Positions 5,961-12,166 of a stretch of DNA of 12,166 nucleotides are shown here, piece by piece (position 1 is the stretch's first letter; each line of letters begins with the position of its first letter). A program made the translations under genes and the position numbers. Below the pieces are notes generated by a model, which saw nothing but the letters and a program-made list of their open reading frames with translations, was not told where the DNA came from and did no database searches. Origin of the DNA: Candidatus Latescibacterota bacterium (lineage in GTDB: Bacteria > Latescibacterota > 4484-107 > B68-G9); assembly GCA_012962735.1 (NCBI GenBank), contig DTXA01000150.1, positions 1 through 12,166 on the forward strand, written 5' to 3'.

Positions 5961-7052
5961 ATGCGGCCTGAGGACAGAAGATTTATGAAAAGGGCGCTCC
6001 GCCTGGCCCGCCGCGCCTTGGGCACCACCAGTCCTAACCCGGCTGTGGGGGCGGTGTTGGTACGGGGAGGCTCGGTGGTGGAGGAGGGTTATACCCAACC
6101 TCCGGGCGGGCCCCATGCCGAGGTGGTGGCCTTGAAACGAGCCGGGGACCGGGCCCGTGGAGCCACGCTCTACGTGACCCTGGAGCCCTGCGTCCACTAT
6201 GGAAAAACGCCCCCCTGCGTGGACCGCATCTTGGAGGCAGGAGTCAGCAGGGTGGTGTGTGCCACTGTGGACCCGAACCCCTTGATGGACGGAAAGGGAA
6301 TAGCCAGGCTCTTAGAGGCCGGGGTGGAGGTGGAAGTTGGGGTATTGGAGGAGGAAGCTAAGGAACTCAACAGGGCGTACTTCCGATATATCACCACGGG
6401 GAAGCCCTTCGTAACCCTCAAGTGGGCACAAACCATAGACGGCAAGATCGCCACGGCATCCGGGGATTCCCGCTGGATAACTGGGGAAAAAGCCAGGAAG
6501 TACGCCCACAGCCTGCGGGCCGAGGCCGACGCCGTGGTGGTAGGGGTGGGTACGGTGCTCCGGGACGACCCTCAACTCACCGTGCGGATGGCCAAAGGGA
6601 GGGACCCCCTGAGGGTGGTCTTGGACGGCAGACTGCGGGTCCCTCGGGGAGCTAAGGTGCTCTCCGGAGGAGGGACTGTGGTCGCCACGACCGAGGAGGC
6701 TTCCGCCGAGCGTCGAAGGGCATTGGAGGAGACGGGGGTGGAGGTATGGGTCCTGCCCGGCCGGGAGGGGAAGGTGGACCTCGAGGCCCTTATGGAAAGG
6801 CTGGCCGATGCCGAGAAGATCTCTGTCTTGATAGAAGGGGGACGGGAGGTGCTCACTTCGGCCCTGCGCTCAGGCATAGGCGACCGGTTCGTGGTGTTCG
6901 TGGCCCCGAAGCTCGTAGGGGAGGGGATAGCCCCTCTCGAGGACCTGGGGATAGATCGCATCGCAGAGGCTATATCCCTCAAGGTGGTGAGGACGAAGCG
7001 GTTGGGGGAGGACCTCTGCCTGGAGGCCGAGAGGTGTTCACAGGTATCGTAG
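5961..7052 (+). CDS. ribD: Bifunctional riboflavin deaminase-reductase RibD
   Basis: 363 residues, the usual size of RibD. It deaminates 2,5-diamino-6-ribosylamino-pyrimidinone 5'-phosphate and then reduces the sugar with NADPH, the two steps after GTP cyclohydrolase II. The N-terminal deaminase domain (about 1-145) holds the zinc motif: H52 and E54 (GGPHAEV), C77 and C86 (LEPCVHYGKTPPC). The C-terminal reductase domain (about 149-360) begins KPFVTLKWAQTIDGKIA and includes SRWITGEKAR and AVVVGVGTVLRDDPQLTVR. All expected motifs are intact. The ATG follows a GAGGTG site at five bases. The last 19 bases overlap ribE. No FMN riboswitch or clear promoter was seen upstream, where only relics lie. 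Confidence 0.96.
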   Translation: MRPEDRRFMKRALRLARRALGTTSPNPAVGAVLVRGGSVVEEGYTQPPGGPHAEVVALKRAGDRARGATLYVTLEPCVHYGKTPPCVDRILEAGVSRVVCATVDPNPLMDGKGIARLLEAGVEVEVGVLEEEAKELNRAYFRYITTGKPFVTLKWAQTIDGKIATASGDSRWITGEKARKYAHSLRAEADAVVVGVGTVLRDDPQLTVRMAKGRDPLRVVLDGRLRVPRGAKVLSGGGTVVATTEEASAERRRALEETGVEVWVLPGREGKVDLEALMERLADAEKISVLIEGGREVLTSALRSGIGDRFVVFVAPKLVGEGIAPLEDLGIDRIAEAISLKVVRTKRLGEDLCLEAERCSQVS

Positions 7053-7666
7053 AGGCTTTGGGCGCTGTGTTGGACGTGCGGGATGTGCGGGGGATGCGTC
7101 GATTGCGCATAGGGGCCCCCGGGCTTACGGAGGGGATGAAGGTCGGGGACAGCGTCGCCGTGGACGGGGTCTGTCTCACGGTGGTAAAGGTGGGGGACGG
7201 GGTATTTTCGGCCGAGGCCGTGCGGGAGACCCTCCAACGGACCACTTTGGGGAGGCTCAAGCGGGGGGATAGGGTGAACTTAGAGCGGGCCTTGAGCATA
7301 GGGGATCGACTGGGGGGGCATATAATGGCCGGGCACGTGGACGGGGTGGGGAGGATCGCGCGCAGAGAAGACCGCGCGGGGGGGGCCATCTTCGAGATCC
7401 TTCCCCCTCAGGAGCTTTTGCGGTACATCGTGCCCAGGGGATCTGTGGCCGTGGACGGGGTGAGCCTTACCGTCGTGGATGTGCGAGAGGGGGTCTTCTC
7501 CGTCTCTATAATTCCCCACACGCTTTCCATTACTACCTTCGGGTTCAAAAGGACGGGGGACCAGGTCAACATAGAGGTGGACCTTCTGGCCAGGTACTTG
7601 GAGGGGTTGCTCTGCCGACGATTTCAAAAACTCACCCCGGAGCGGCTGAGGGAACTGGGCTTTTGA
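7034..7666 (+). CDS. ribE: Riboflavin synthase alpha subunit
   Basis: 210 residues, typical for riboflavin synthase, which joins two 6,7-dimethyl-8-ribityllumazine molecules to give riboflavin. Two homologous lumazine-binding halves are visible: residues 1-97 with SVAVDGVCLTVV (40-51) and 98-200 with SVAVDGVSLTVV (137-148). The start is a GTG giving the classic MFTGIVEALG, preceded by GGAGG at seven bases (7022-7026) inside ribD. An in-frame start about 96 codons further upstream would translate ribD sequence out of frame and is rejected. Overlap with ribD by 19 bases implies coupled translation. ribBA and ribH, often next in this operon, do not follow. The symbol may be ribC in some organisms. 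Confidence 0.95.
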   Translation: MFTGIVEALGAVLDVRDVRGMRRLRIGAPGLTEGMKVGDSVAVDGVCLTVVKVGDGVFSAEAVRETLQRTTLGRLKRGDRVNLERALSIGDRLGGHIMAGHVDGVGRIARREDRAGGAIFEILPPQELLRYIVPRGSVAVDGVSLTVVDVREGVFSVSIIPHTLSITTFGFKRTGDQVNIEVDLLARYLEGLLCRRFQKLTPERLRELGF

Positions 7667-7668
7667 AC

Positions 7669-7696
7669 TTGACAATCCGCGGGATATCCCTTTAAT
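7669..7696 (+). promoter_or_regulatory. Sigma-70-type promoter before hisF
   Basis: TTGACA at 7669-7674, perfect, then 16 bases, then TTTAAT at 7691-7696 with five of six -10 matches. It sits in the 53-base gap between ribE and hisF and starts two bases after the ribE stop codon. Transcription should begin near 7703 and serve hisF-proB and the genes behind them. Confidence 0.7.
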
Positions 7697-7719
7697 TTCT
7701 CCATAAGAGGTGGTGGGAT

Positions 7720-8493
7720 ATGCTGGCTAAGCGTATAATCCCTTGTTTAGACGTAGACAGGGGCAGGGTAGTTAAAGGGGTCAATTTCTTGAACCTCCGG
7801 GATGCCGGGGACCCGGTGGAGCAGGCCAAGTACTACGACCAGGAAGAGGCCGACGAACTAGTGTTCTTGGATATAACTGCTTCCTCCGACCGGAGGGACA
7901 TAGTGTTGGATATGGTAAGGAGGGTTGCGGAGGAGGTGTTCATCCCCTTCACCGTAGGAGGAGGCATCCGCACCTTGGAGGACATCCGGAGGATTTTGGC
8001 TTCCGGTGCGGACAAGGTGTCCATAAATTCGGCCGCCGTGCGCAATCCAGACCTCATAGACAAGGCATCCCGCCGCTTCGGGAGCCAGTGCATAGTCGTC
8101 GCCATAGACCCCAAGCTCGTGGGTTACTACCCGGACGGAAGGCCTCGCTGGGAGGTGCACATAGACGGCGGCAGGACCCCCACGGGCAAGAACGCCCTGG
8201 AGTGGGCAAGGGAAGTGGAGGACAGGGGCGCTGGGGAGATACTGCTTACGAGCATGGACAGGGACGGGACCAAGGACGGGTACGACATACCCCTTACAAG
8301 GGCTGTGGTCGAGGCCGTGAGGATACCCGTGATCGCCTCGGGCGGTTGCGGCAACCTCGAGCATATGTACGAGGCCTTGACCGATGGGAAAGCCAGCGCG
8401 GTGCTGGCGGCCTCCATATTCCACTTCAGGGAGTACACCGTAAGGCAGGCCAAAGAGTACTTAGCATCCAAGGGGGTGCCTGTAAGATGGTAG
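7720..8493 (+). CDS. hisF: Imidazole glycerol phosphate synthase cyclase subunit HisF
   Basis: 257 residues, a (beta-alpha)8 barrel of standard length. With HisH it converts PRFAR and glutamine-derived ammonia to imidazole glycerol phosphate and AICAR in histidine synthesis. The catalytic aspartates are present as D11 (IIPCLDVDRGRVVKG) and D130 (VVAIDPK). Phosphate-binding loops FTVGGGIRT (77-85) and VIASGGCG are intact. It has its own promoter and an AGAGGTGGTG site. No other his gene is in the window, so it stands apart from a his operon here; HisH must be encoded elsewhere. The last seven bases overlap proB. Confidence 0.96.
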   Translation: MLAKRIIPCLDVDRGRVVKGVNFLNLRDAGDPVEQAKYYDQEEADELVFLDITASSDRRDIVLDMVRRVAEEVFIPFTVGGGIRTLEDIRRILASGADKVSINSAAVRNPDLIDKASRRFGSQCIVVAIDPKLVGYYPDGRPRWEVHIDGGRTPTGKNALEWAREVEDRGAGEILLTSMDRDGTKDGYDIPLTRAVVEAVRIPVIASGGCGNLEHMYEALTDGKASAVLAASIFHFREYTVRQAKEYLASKGVPVRW

Positions 8494-9614
8494 ACCGCAA
8501 GGCACTCCTGAGGGATGTAGGCTCCCTCGTGGTCAAGGTCGGAACCTGGGTGCTCACCGCCCCCGAGGGGGGGATAGACGAGGAGGTGGTGGAGAGGCTG
8601 GCCGAGGACATCTCAGCCCTGATGGGTCAGGGGAGGAGGGTTACTTTGGTCTCCTCCGGGGCCATAGCTGCGGGGATGAGGAAACTCGGGCTCGGGTCAC
8701 GACCCCGGGCCATATCCCAGCTCCAGGCGGTGGCAGCCGTGGGCCAAAACCTCCTTATAAACGCATACGAGAGGGCGTTCCGCAGGCACGGGGTCCCGGT
8801 GGGACAGGTGCTCCTCACCTCCGAGGACATACTCAACAACAGGGTCCGGTACCTCAACCTCCGCGCCACCTTCCAGTCCCTCTTTTACCTCGGGGTCCTT
8901 CCGATCGTGAACGAGAACGACAGCGTGGCCACGGAAGAAATAAGGATGGGGGACAACGACATCCTTGCAGCCCATGTGGCCAACCTCGTGGATGCGGACC
9001 TTTTGGTGTTGCTTACGGACATCGATGGGCTCTGCGCCGGGAACCCCAAGAAGGACCGGAACGCCCGTGTCATAAGGGTCGTAGGGCGAGTCACCCCTGA
9101 GATAGAGGCCTTAGCCGGCGCCCCCGGAAGCCCCTTTGGAAGCGGCGGTATGCGCACCAAGGTGGAGGCTGCCAAGATAGTCACGGCCTCAGGCGAGATG
9201 GCGCTGATAGCCCACGGAAAGGAGCACAGGCTCAAGGATATCTTAGCCGGCGAGGAACTCGGCACGCTTTTTCTCCCCCAGGCGGACCGGATGTCCAGCC
9301 GGAAGCGTTGGATAGCCTTCAACCTCGAGATGCGGGGAAAGCTCTACATAGACTCGGGCGCCGAGGACGCAATCATCCACCGCGGTAAAAGCCTCCTTCC
9401 TTCTGGGGTCACCGATGTGGAGGGGGAGTTCGAGATGGGGGATATGGTGGGCATAGTGGGGCCTTCGGGGGAAGTGGCTCGGGGCCTGGCCAACTACTCT
9501 GCCGAGGAGGTCAGGAGGATAAGGGGCAGAAGGTCCTTCGAGATAGAGGACCTTTTGGGGTACAGGTACTCCGACGAGGTCGTGCACAGGGACAACATGG
9601 TGGTTTTAGCGTAG
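8487..9614 (+). CDS. proB: Glutamate 5-kinase with PUA domain
   Basis: 375 residues; phosphorylates glutamate to gamma-glutamyl phosphate, the first step of proline synthesis. The amino-acid kinase domain (1 to about 265) shows VVKVGTWVLT (15-24, K17), VSSGAIAAGM (55-64), NENDS (142-146), MGDNDILAA (154-162) and GSGGMRTKVEAAK (218-230). A PUA domain follows at about 284-360, as in most full-length bacterial ProB proteins. The start ATG overlaps the last seven bases of hisF. The frame is open much further upstream, but that part reads hisF DNA out of frame and is rejected. proA is not adjacent, unlike in the common proBA pair. Confidence 0.96.
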   Translation: MVDRKALLRDVGSLVVKVGTWVLTAPEGGIDEEVVERLAEDISALMGQGRRVTLVSSGAIAAGMRKLGLGSRPRAISQLQAVAAVGQNLLINAYERAFRRHGVPVGQVLLTSEDILNNRVRYLNLRATFQSLFYLGVLPIVNENDSVATEEIRMGDNDILAAHVANLVDADLLVLLTDIDGLCAGNPKKDRNARVIRVVGRVTPEIEALAGAPGSPFGSGGMRTKVEAAKIVTASGEMALIAHGKEHRLKDILAGEELGTLFLPQADRMSSRKRWIAFNLEMRGKLYIDSGAEDAIIHRGKSLLPSGVTDVEGEFEMGDMVGIVGPSGEVARGLANYSAEEVRRIRGRRSFEIEDLLGYRYSDEVVHRDNMVVLA

Positions 9615-9622
9615 GGGGGACA

Positions 9623-10774
9623 ATGGGATTCGTAGATCTAAGGGAACAAGCCCGGCGCAGGAGCCCGGAGGAGCTCGTAGAGCACCTGAAGAGCTTCGAG
9701 CTTGAGCTCAAGTTCTCCGCGGGAGTCTGGTTCTTCTCCCCCGGGGGAGGCAGGTTCCACGAGAGGTACACACCGGACCTGTCCATAGAGGCCAGGCTCG
9801 AGATAGCCGCAGAGCTTGCGGACTATGGCCTCAGGGCTGTGGAGGCACATTATCCCAACGAGGTCGACGAGGACAACCTACACCTGTATAAAAAGCTTGA
9901 GGAGGAAACGGGAATAAGGCTCATCACCATCGTACCCAACCTCTTCTACGAGGCCAAGTTTGAGTTCGGCTCACTCTCGTCGCCCATACCCGAGGTCAGG
10001 AGGGAGGCCGTAGAGCGGGTCAAGCGGACGCTTGAGCTGAACAAGGAGGCCGGGACCGATTTCGCCATCGTATGGCCGGGCATAGATGGTTACGAAAACC
10101 TCTTCGGCATGGACCTCGTGGCCGCAAGGGACAGGTTCGCGGAGGGCCTTGCGGAGGCCATGGACGCTGTCCCGGCGGTGAGGGTCGCCGTAGAGCCCAA
10201 GCCTTACGAACCCAGGGGACGGATACTTTACGGCACCACCGCAGAAGGGTTGCTTTTGGCCCAGAAGGTCGAGGGGATGCTGAGAGCCGAGGAGAACGTG
10301 CGCCTGCTTAAAGAAGGCCACGCATTGATGGCCATGAATCCTGAGGTAGGGCACGTGCTTATGGGCTACGAGGACCTCCCGTACGCCTTCAGCCTCGTTA
10401 TGGAATACGGAAGGCTGGCCCACACCCACTGGAACAGCCAGCCCTTAGGCAACTACGACCAGGACTTGGATGTGGGAGTGATAAGTCCCGAGGCCACAGA
10501 GGCCGCTCTCTATGTGCTCAAGATGTACGGCTACAGGGGATACTTCGGCATAGACATAAACCCCGAGCGCATCCCGGTGAAACAGGCCCTCAAGAATTGT
10601 ATGGACGCATTAAGGGCAGCAAACGACAGGATAAACTCCTTAGACCACGAGAGGATAATCTACAGCACGATGCACCCCGACAGGGCCAGGGGCTGGCTTG
10701 AGGCGTACCTCATAAGGATCAGGGCCCTTCGTCCCGAAAACCTCCCGCAGCTTCCGGAGTTGGAGGCAACTTAG
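9623..10774 (+). CDS. Xylose-isomerase-like TIM-barrel sugar isomerase
   Basis: 383 residues related to class I (actinobacterial-type) xylose isomerase. By family numbering the metal ligands match at constant spacing: E191 and K193 (AVEPKPYEPRG; XylA E181, K183), E241 and H244 (NPEVGH; E217, H220), D279 and D281 (YDQDL; D255, D257) and D311 (GIDINPER; D287). The ligand equal to XylA D245 is H269 (AHTHWN), a change resembling the ligand set of Pseudomonas-type L-rhamnose isomerase. It should interconvert an aldose and a ketose, but the sugar cannot be told. It starts eight bases after proB with a G-run as weak binding site; its TAG stop directly abuts the ATG of the nagA-like gene. Not called XylA because of the His change and divergent N-terminus. 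Confidence 0.85.
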   Translation: MGFVDLREQARRRSPEELVEHLKSFELELKFSAGVWFFSPGGGRFHERYTPDLSIEARLEIAAELADYGLRAVEAHYPNEVDEDNLHLYKKLEEETGIRLITIVPNLFYEAKFEFGSLSSPIPEVRREAVERVKRTLELNKEAGTDFAIVWPGIDGYENLFGMDLVAARDRFAEGLAEAMDAVPAVRVAVEPKPYEPRGRILYGTTAEGLLLAQKVEGMLRAEENVRLLKEGHALMAMNPEVGHVLMGYEDLPYAFSLVMEYGRLAHTHWNSQPLGNYDQDLDVGVISPEATEAALYVLKMYGYRGYFGIDINPERIPVKQALKNCMDALRAANDRINSLDHERIIYSTMHPDRARGWLEAYLIRIRALRPENLPQLPELEAT

Positions 10775-11938
10775 ATGCTTGTGCTCAGGGGGACGGTAGT
10801 CGCACCGGACGGGGTCCACCCTGGCTGGGAGGTGCGGATAGAGGGGGAGCGAATCTCCGAGGTGGGTCCTCCCTCGGGCCAGACCTCCGAGGAGGTCCTG
10901 GACTTCGGGGAAGCGTGGGTGATGCCGGGGTTCATAGACCTGCACACCCACGGCCTTGGCCCCCACGACCCAAAGTCCCGGGAGGGGATAGTAGGGATGG
11001 CTGAATGGAAGGTGAGGTTCGGCACCACTGGGTTTCTCCCCTCCTTGGCCTCCGCGACCGAGGAGGAGTACCTGAGGTTTTTGGACGACGTCCGTTCGGT
11101 CCAGGATGACCCCCCTGAAAAAGGGGCCAGGGTGCTGGGGGGCCATATGGAGGGACCCTTCGTGAACCCTAAGACGAAGGGGGGCATGGACGAGAGGTTC
11201 CTGAGGCTTCCCGACCCCGAGGAGTACCGGAAGTACCTGGTCCCACAGCTCAAGCTTATGACCTTAGCTCCCGAGCTTCCTGGTGCCCTGGAGCTCATAA
11301 GGGCACTGAGGGATAACGGCACAGTGGCGTCCGCGGGCCACTCGGACGCAGGACTTGAGGACATGGAGAGAGCTGTGGAGGCCGGTCTTTCCCACGTGTG
11401 CCACCTCTTCAACGCCTTCCCCGAAAGGCCCGAAAGGGAGAAAGGCGTCAAGCAGCCCTCCCTACTTGAGATCTGCTTGGCCACCGAGGGACTCACGGCC
11501 GAGGTGAACGGCGATGGGATCCACGTGCATCCCTTGATGATCCGTCTCGCCGTTAGAGCCATGGGTGTGGAGAACGTGGTCCTCATAACGGATTCCATGG
11601 AGGGGACCGGGCTTCCTGAGGGGGTATACCGCATGACCGATGGAAGGCGCTACCGCACCAGGAAAGGAGATGTGGCGAGGCTTGTAGACTCCCCGGACAT
11701 AATCGTGGGCAGCGTACTGACCATGGAAAGGGGGGTGAAGAACCTCGCGGAACTCTGTGGGTTCTCCCTCCATGTAGCCTCCCGTATGGCTTCACTCAAC
11801 CCCGCAAGGGTCCTGGGGATGGAGAAGGAGATCGGAAGCATAGAACCCGGGAAGCTCGCCGACATAGCGGTGTTGGACCATGAGTACCGGGTGGTTATGA
11901 CCCTCGTGGGCGGCGAGATCGCCTGCCGAGGGGATTGA
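10775..11938 (+). CDS. nagA: N-acetylglucosamine-6-phosphate deacetylase
   Basis: 387 residues, amidohydrolase superfamily, cytoplasmic. NagA removes acetate from GlcNAc-6-phosphate to give glucosamine-6-phosphate in amino-sugar breakdown and wall recycling. Visible metal and catalytic residues: H57 and H59 (GFIDLHTHG), E126 (GHMEGPF), H189 (SAGHSDA), H210 (HVCHLFNAF), H250 (GDGIHVHP) and the catalytic D273 (ITDSMEGTGLPEG). The C-terminal SLNPARVLGMEKEIGSIEPG and KLADIAVLD are standard. The HLFNAFPERPEREKG and ITDSMEGTG segments differ slightly from common NagA wording, so a related N-acetyl amino-sugar phosphate is possible. The ATG directly follows the stop of the isomerase gene, with GGAGG inside that gene, so the two are translated together. 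Confidence 0.92.
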   Translation: MLVLRGTVVAPDGVHPGWEVRIEGERISEVGPPSGQTSEEVLDFGEAWVMPGFIDLHTHGLGPHDPKSREGIVGMAEWKVRFGTTGFLPSLASATEEEYLRFLDDVRSVQDDPPEKGARVLGGHMEGPFVNPKTKGGMDERFLRLPDPEEYRKYLVPQLKLMTLAPELPGALELIRALRDNGTVASAGHSDAGLEDMERAVEAGLSHVCHLFNAFPERPEREKGVKQPSLLEICLATEGLTAEVNGDGIHVHPLMIRLAVRAMGVENVVLITDSMEGTGLPEGVYRMTDGRRYRTRKGDVARLVDSPDIIVGSVLTMERGVKNLAELCGFSLHVASRMASLNPARVLGMEKEIGSIEPGKLADIAVLDHEYRVVMTLVGGEIACRGD

Positions 11939-11986
11939 TATAGTCTGAGCGAAGAGCTTTTTAGGGCTGACAGATAGGAGGCGAAG

Positions 11987-12166
11987 ATGCCGCCGGCAAA
12001 GATACGCAAGAGGGACGGAAGGATAGTGGACTTCGACCAGTCCAAGATAACAAATGCTATATTCAAGGCTGCCCAAGCTGTAGGCGGAAGCGACAGGGAG
12101 CTGGCCCAGAAGCTCTCCGACCAGGTTGTGGCCTTGATAGATAGGCTGGGCTATACCTTGCCCACG
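11987..12166 (+). CDS. Ribonucleotide reductase, N-terminal ATP-cone (runs off right edge)
   Basis: The 60 visible codons form an ATP-cone regulatory domain: KIRKRDGRIVDFDQSKITNA, then IFKAAQAVGG and LSDQVVALIDRLGYTLPT. This wording is typical for the start of class III (NrdD) or class II (NrdJ) ribonucleotide reductases, which make deoxyribonucleotides; the cone senses ATP/dATP. NrdR is unlikely because its N-terminal zinc ribbon is missing. The class cannot be told from this part. The ATG follows GGAGG at 11978-11982 by four bases. It lies 48 bases after nagA on the same strand with no visible terminator, so read-through is possible. Confidence 0.85.
   Translation, partial: MPPAKIRKRDGRIVDFDQSKITNAIFKAAQAVGGSDRELAQKLSDQVVALIDRLGYTLPT

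Noticed and set aside
6746..7033. Upstream extension of the ribE frame within ribD
   Set aside because: It reads ribD out of frame; the GTG at 7034 yields the classic riboflavin synthase N-terminus.
6572..7237. Long antisense open frame (221 codons) opposite ribD and ribE
   Set aside because: Long antisense frames are common opposite GC-rich genes; it has biased composition and no recognisable domain.
8088..8486. Upstream extension of the proB frame within hisF
   Set aside because: It reads the confident hisF gene in another frame; ProB family sequence starts at the ATG at 8487.
1..12166. CRISPR array, tRNA, rRNA, insertion sequence or defence system
   Set aside because: No regularly spaced repeats, cloverleaf, transposase or known defence domain was seen; nearly all of the window is explained by metabolic genes and relics.

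Overview
The window comes from a bacterium with moderately high GC (sampled coding lines are about 60% G+C). AGG (Arg) and ATA (Ile) codons are frequent and most genes have GGAGG-type ribosome binding sites. RibD, the two-domain riboflavin synthase, HisF and ProB with a PUA domain point to Bacteria. The codon habits fit thermophilic or anaerobic lineages, but I cannot name a taxon from the sequence.

Left arm, minus strand (1-3278). A near-consensus sigma-70-type promoter (TTGACA, 17 bp, TATATT; 3250-3278) drives a leftward unit. It contains an intact cytoplasmic-type sulfatase (1837-3192), the wreck of a second sulfatase (about 1565-1832), a 12-helix MFS transporter (335-1564, possibly in frame with the tail of the wreck), and the start of a DegT/DnrJ/EryC1/StrS aminotransferase that runs off the left edge. 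The unit looks like uptake and desulfation of a small sulfated compound.

Centre, plus strand (3279-5960). A roughly 430-base AT-richer stretch with no convincing gene precedes an alpha/beta hydrolase (3717-4850) and a YfcE/MJ0936-type metallophosphoesterase (4860-5342). Two relics follow: a C-terminal fragment of an aspartate/glutamate racemase (5347-5552) and a frameshifted beta-propeller-like gene (about 5556-5939).

Right arm, plus strand (5961-12166). ribD and ribE overlap and form the start of riboflavin synthesis. A strong promoter (7669-7696) then opens hisF-proB-(xylose-isomerase-like)-nagA, which are overlapping or nearly abutting. The window ends in the ATP-cone of a ribonucleotide reductase.

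The most notable points are a xylose-isomerase-fold protein that keeps the isomerase metal ligands at the expected spacing but has His where XylA has Asp245, translationally coupled to a NagA-like deacetylase; the decayed sulfatase in front of the transporter; and the cluster of gene relics at 5343-5940. I found no defence system, CRISPR array, mobile element, tRNA or rRNA.
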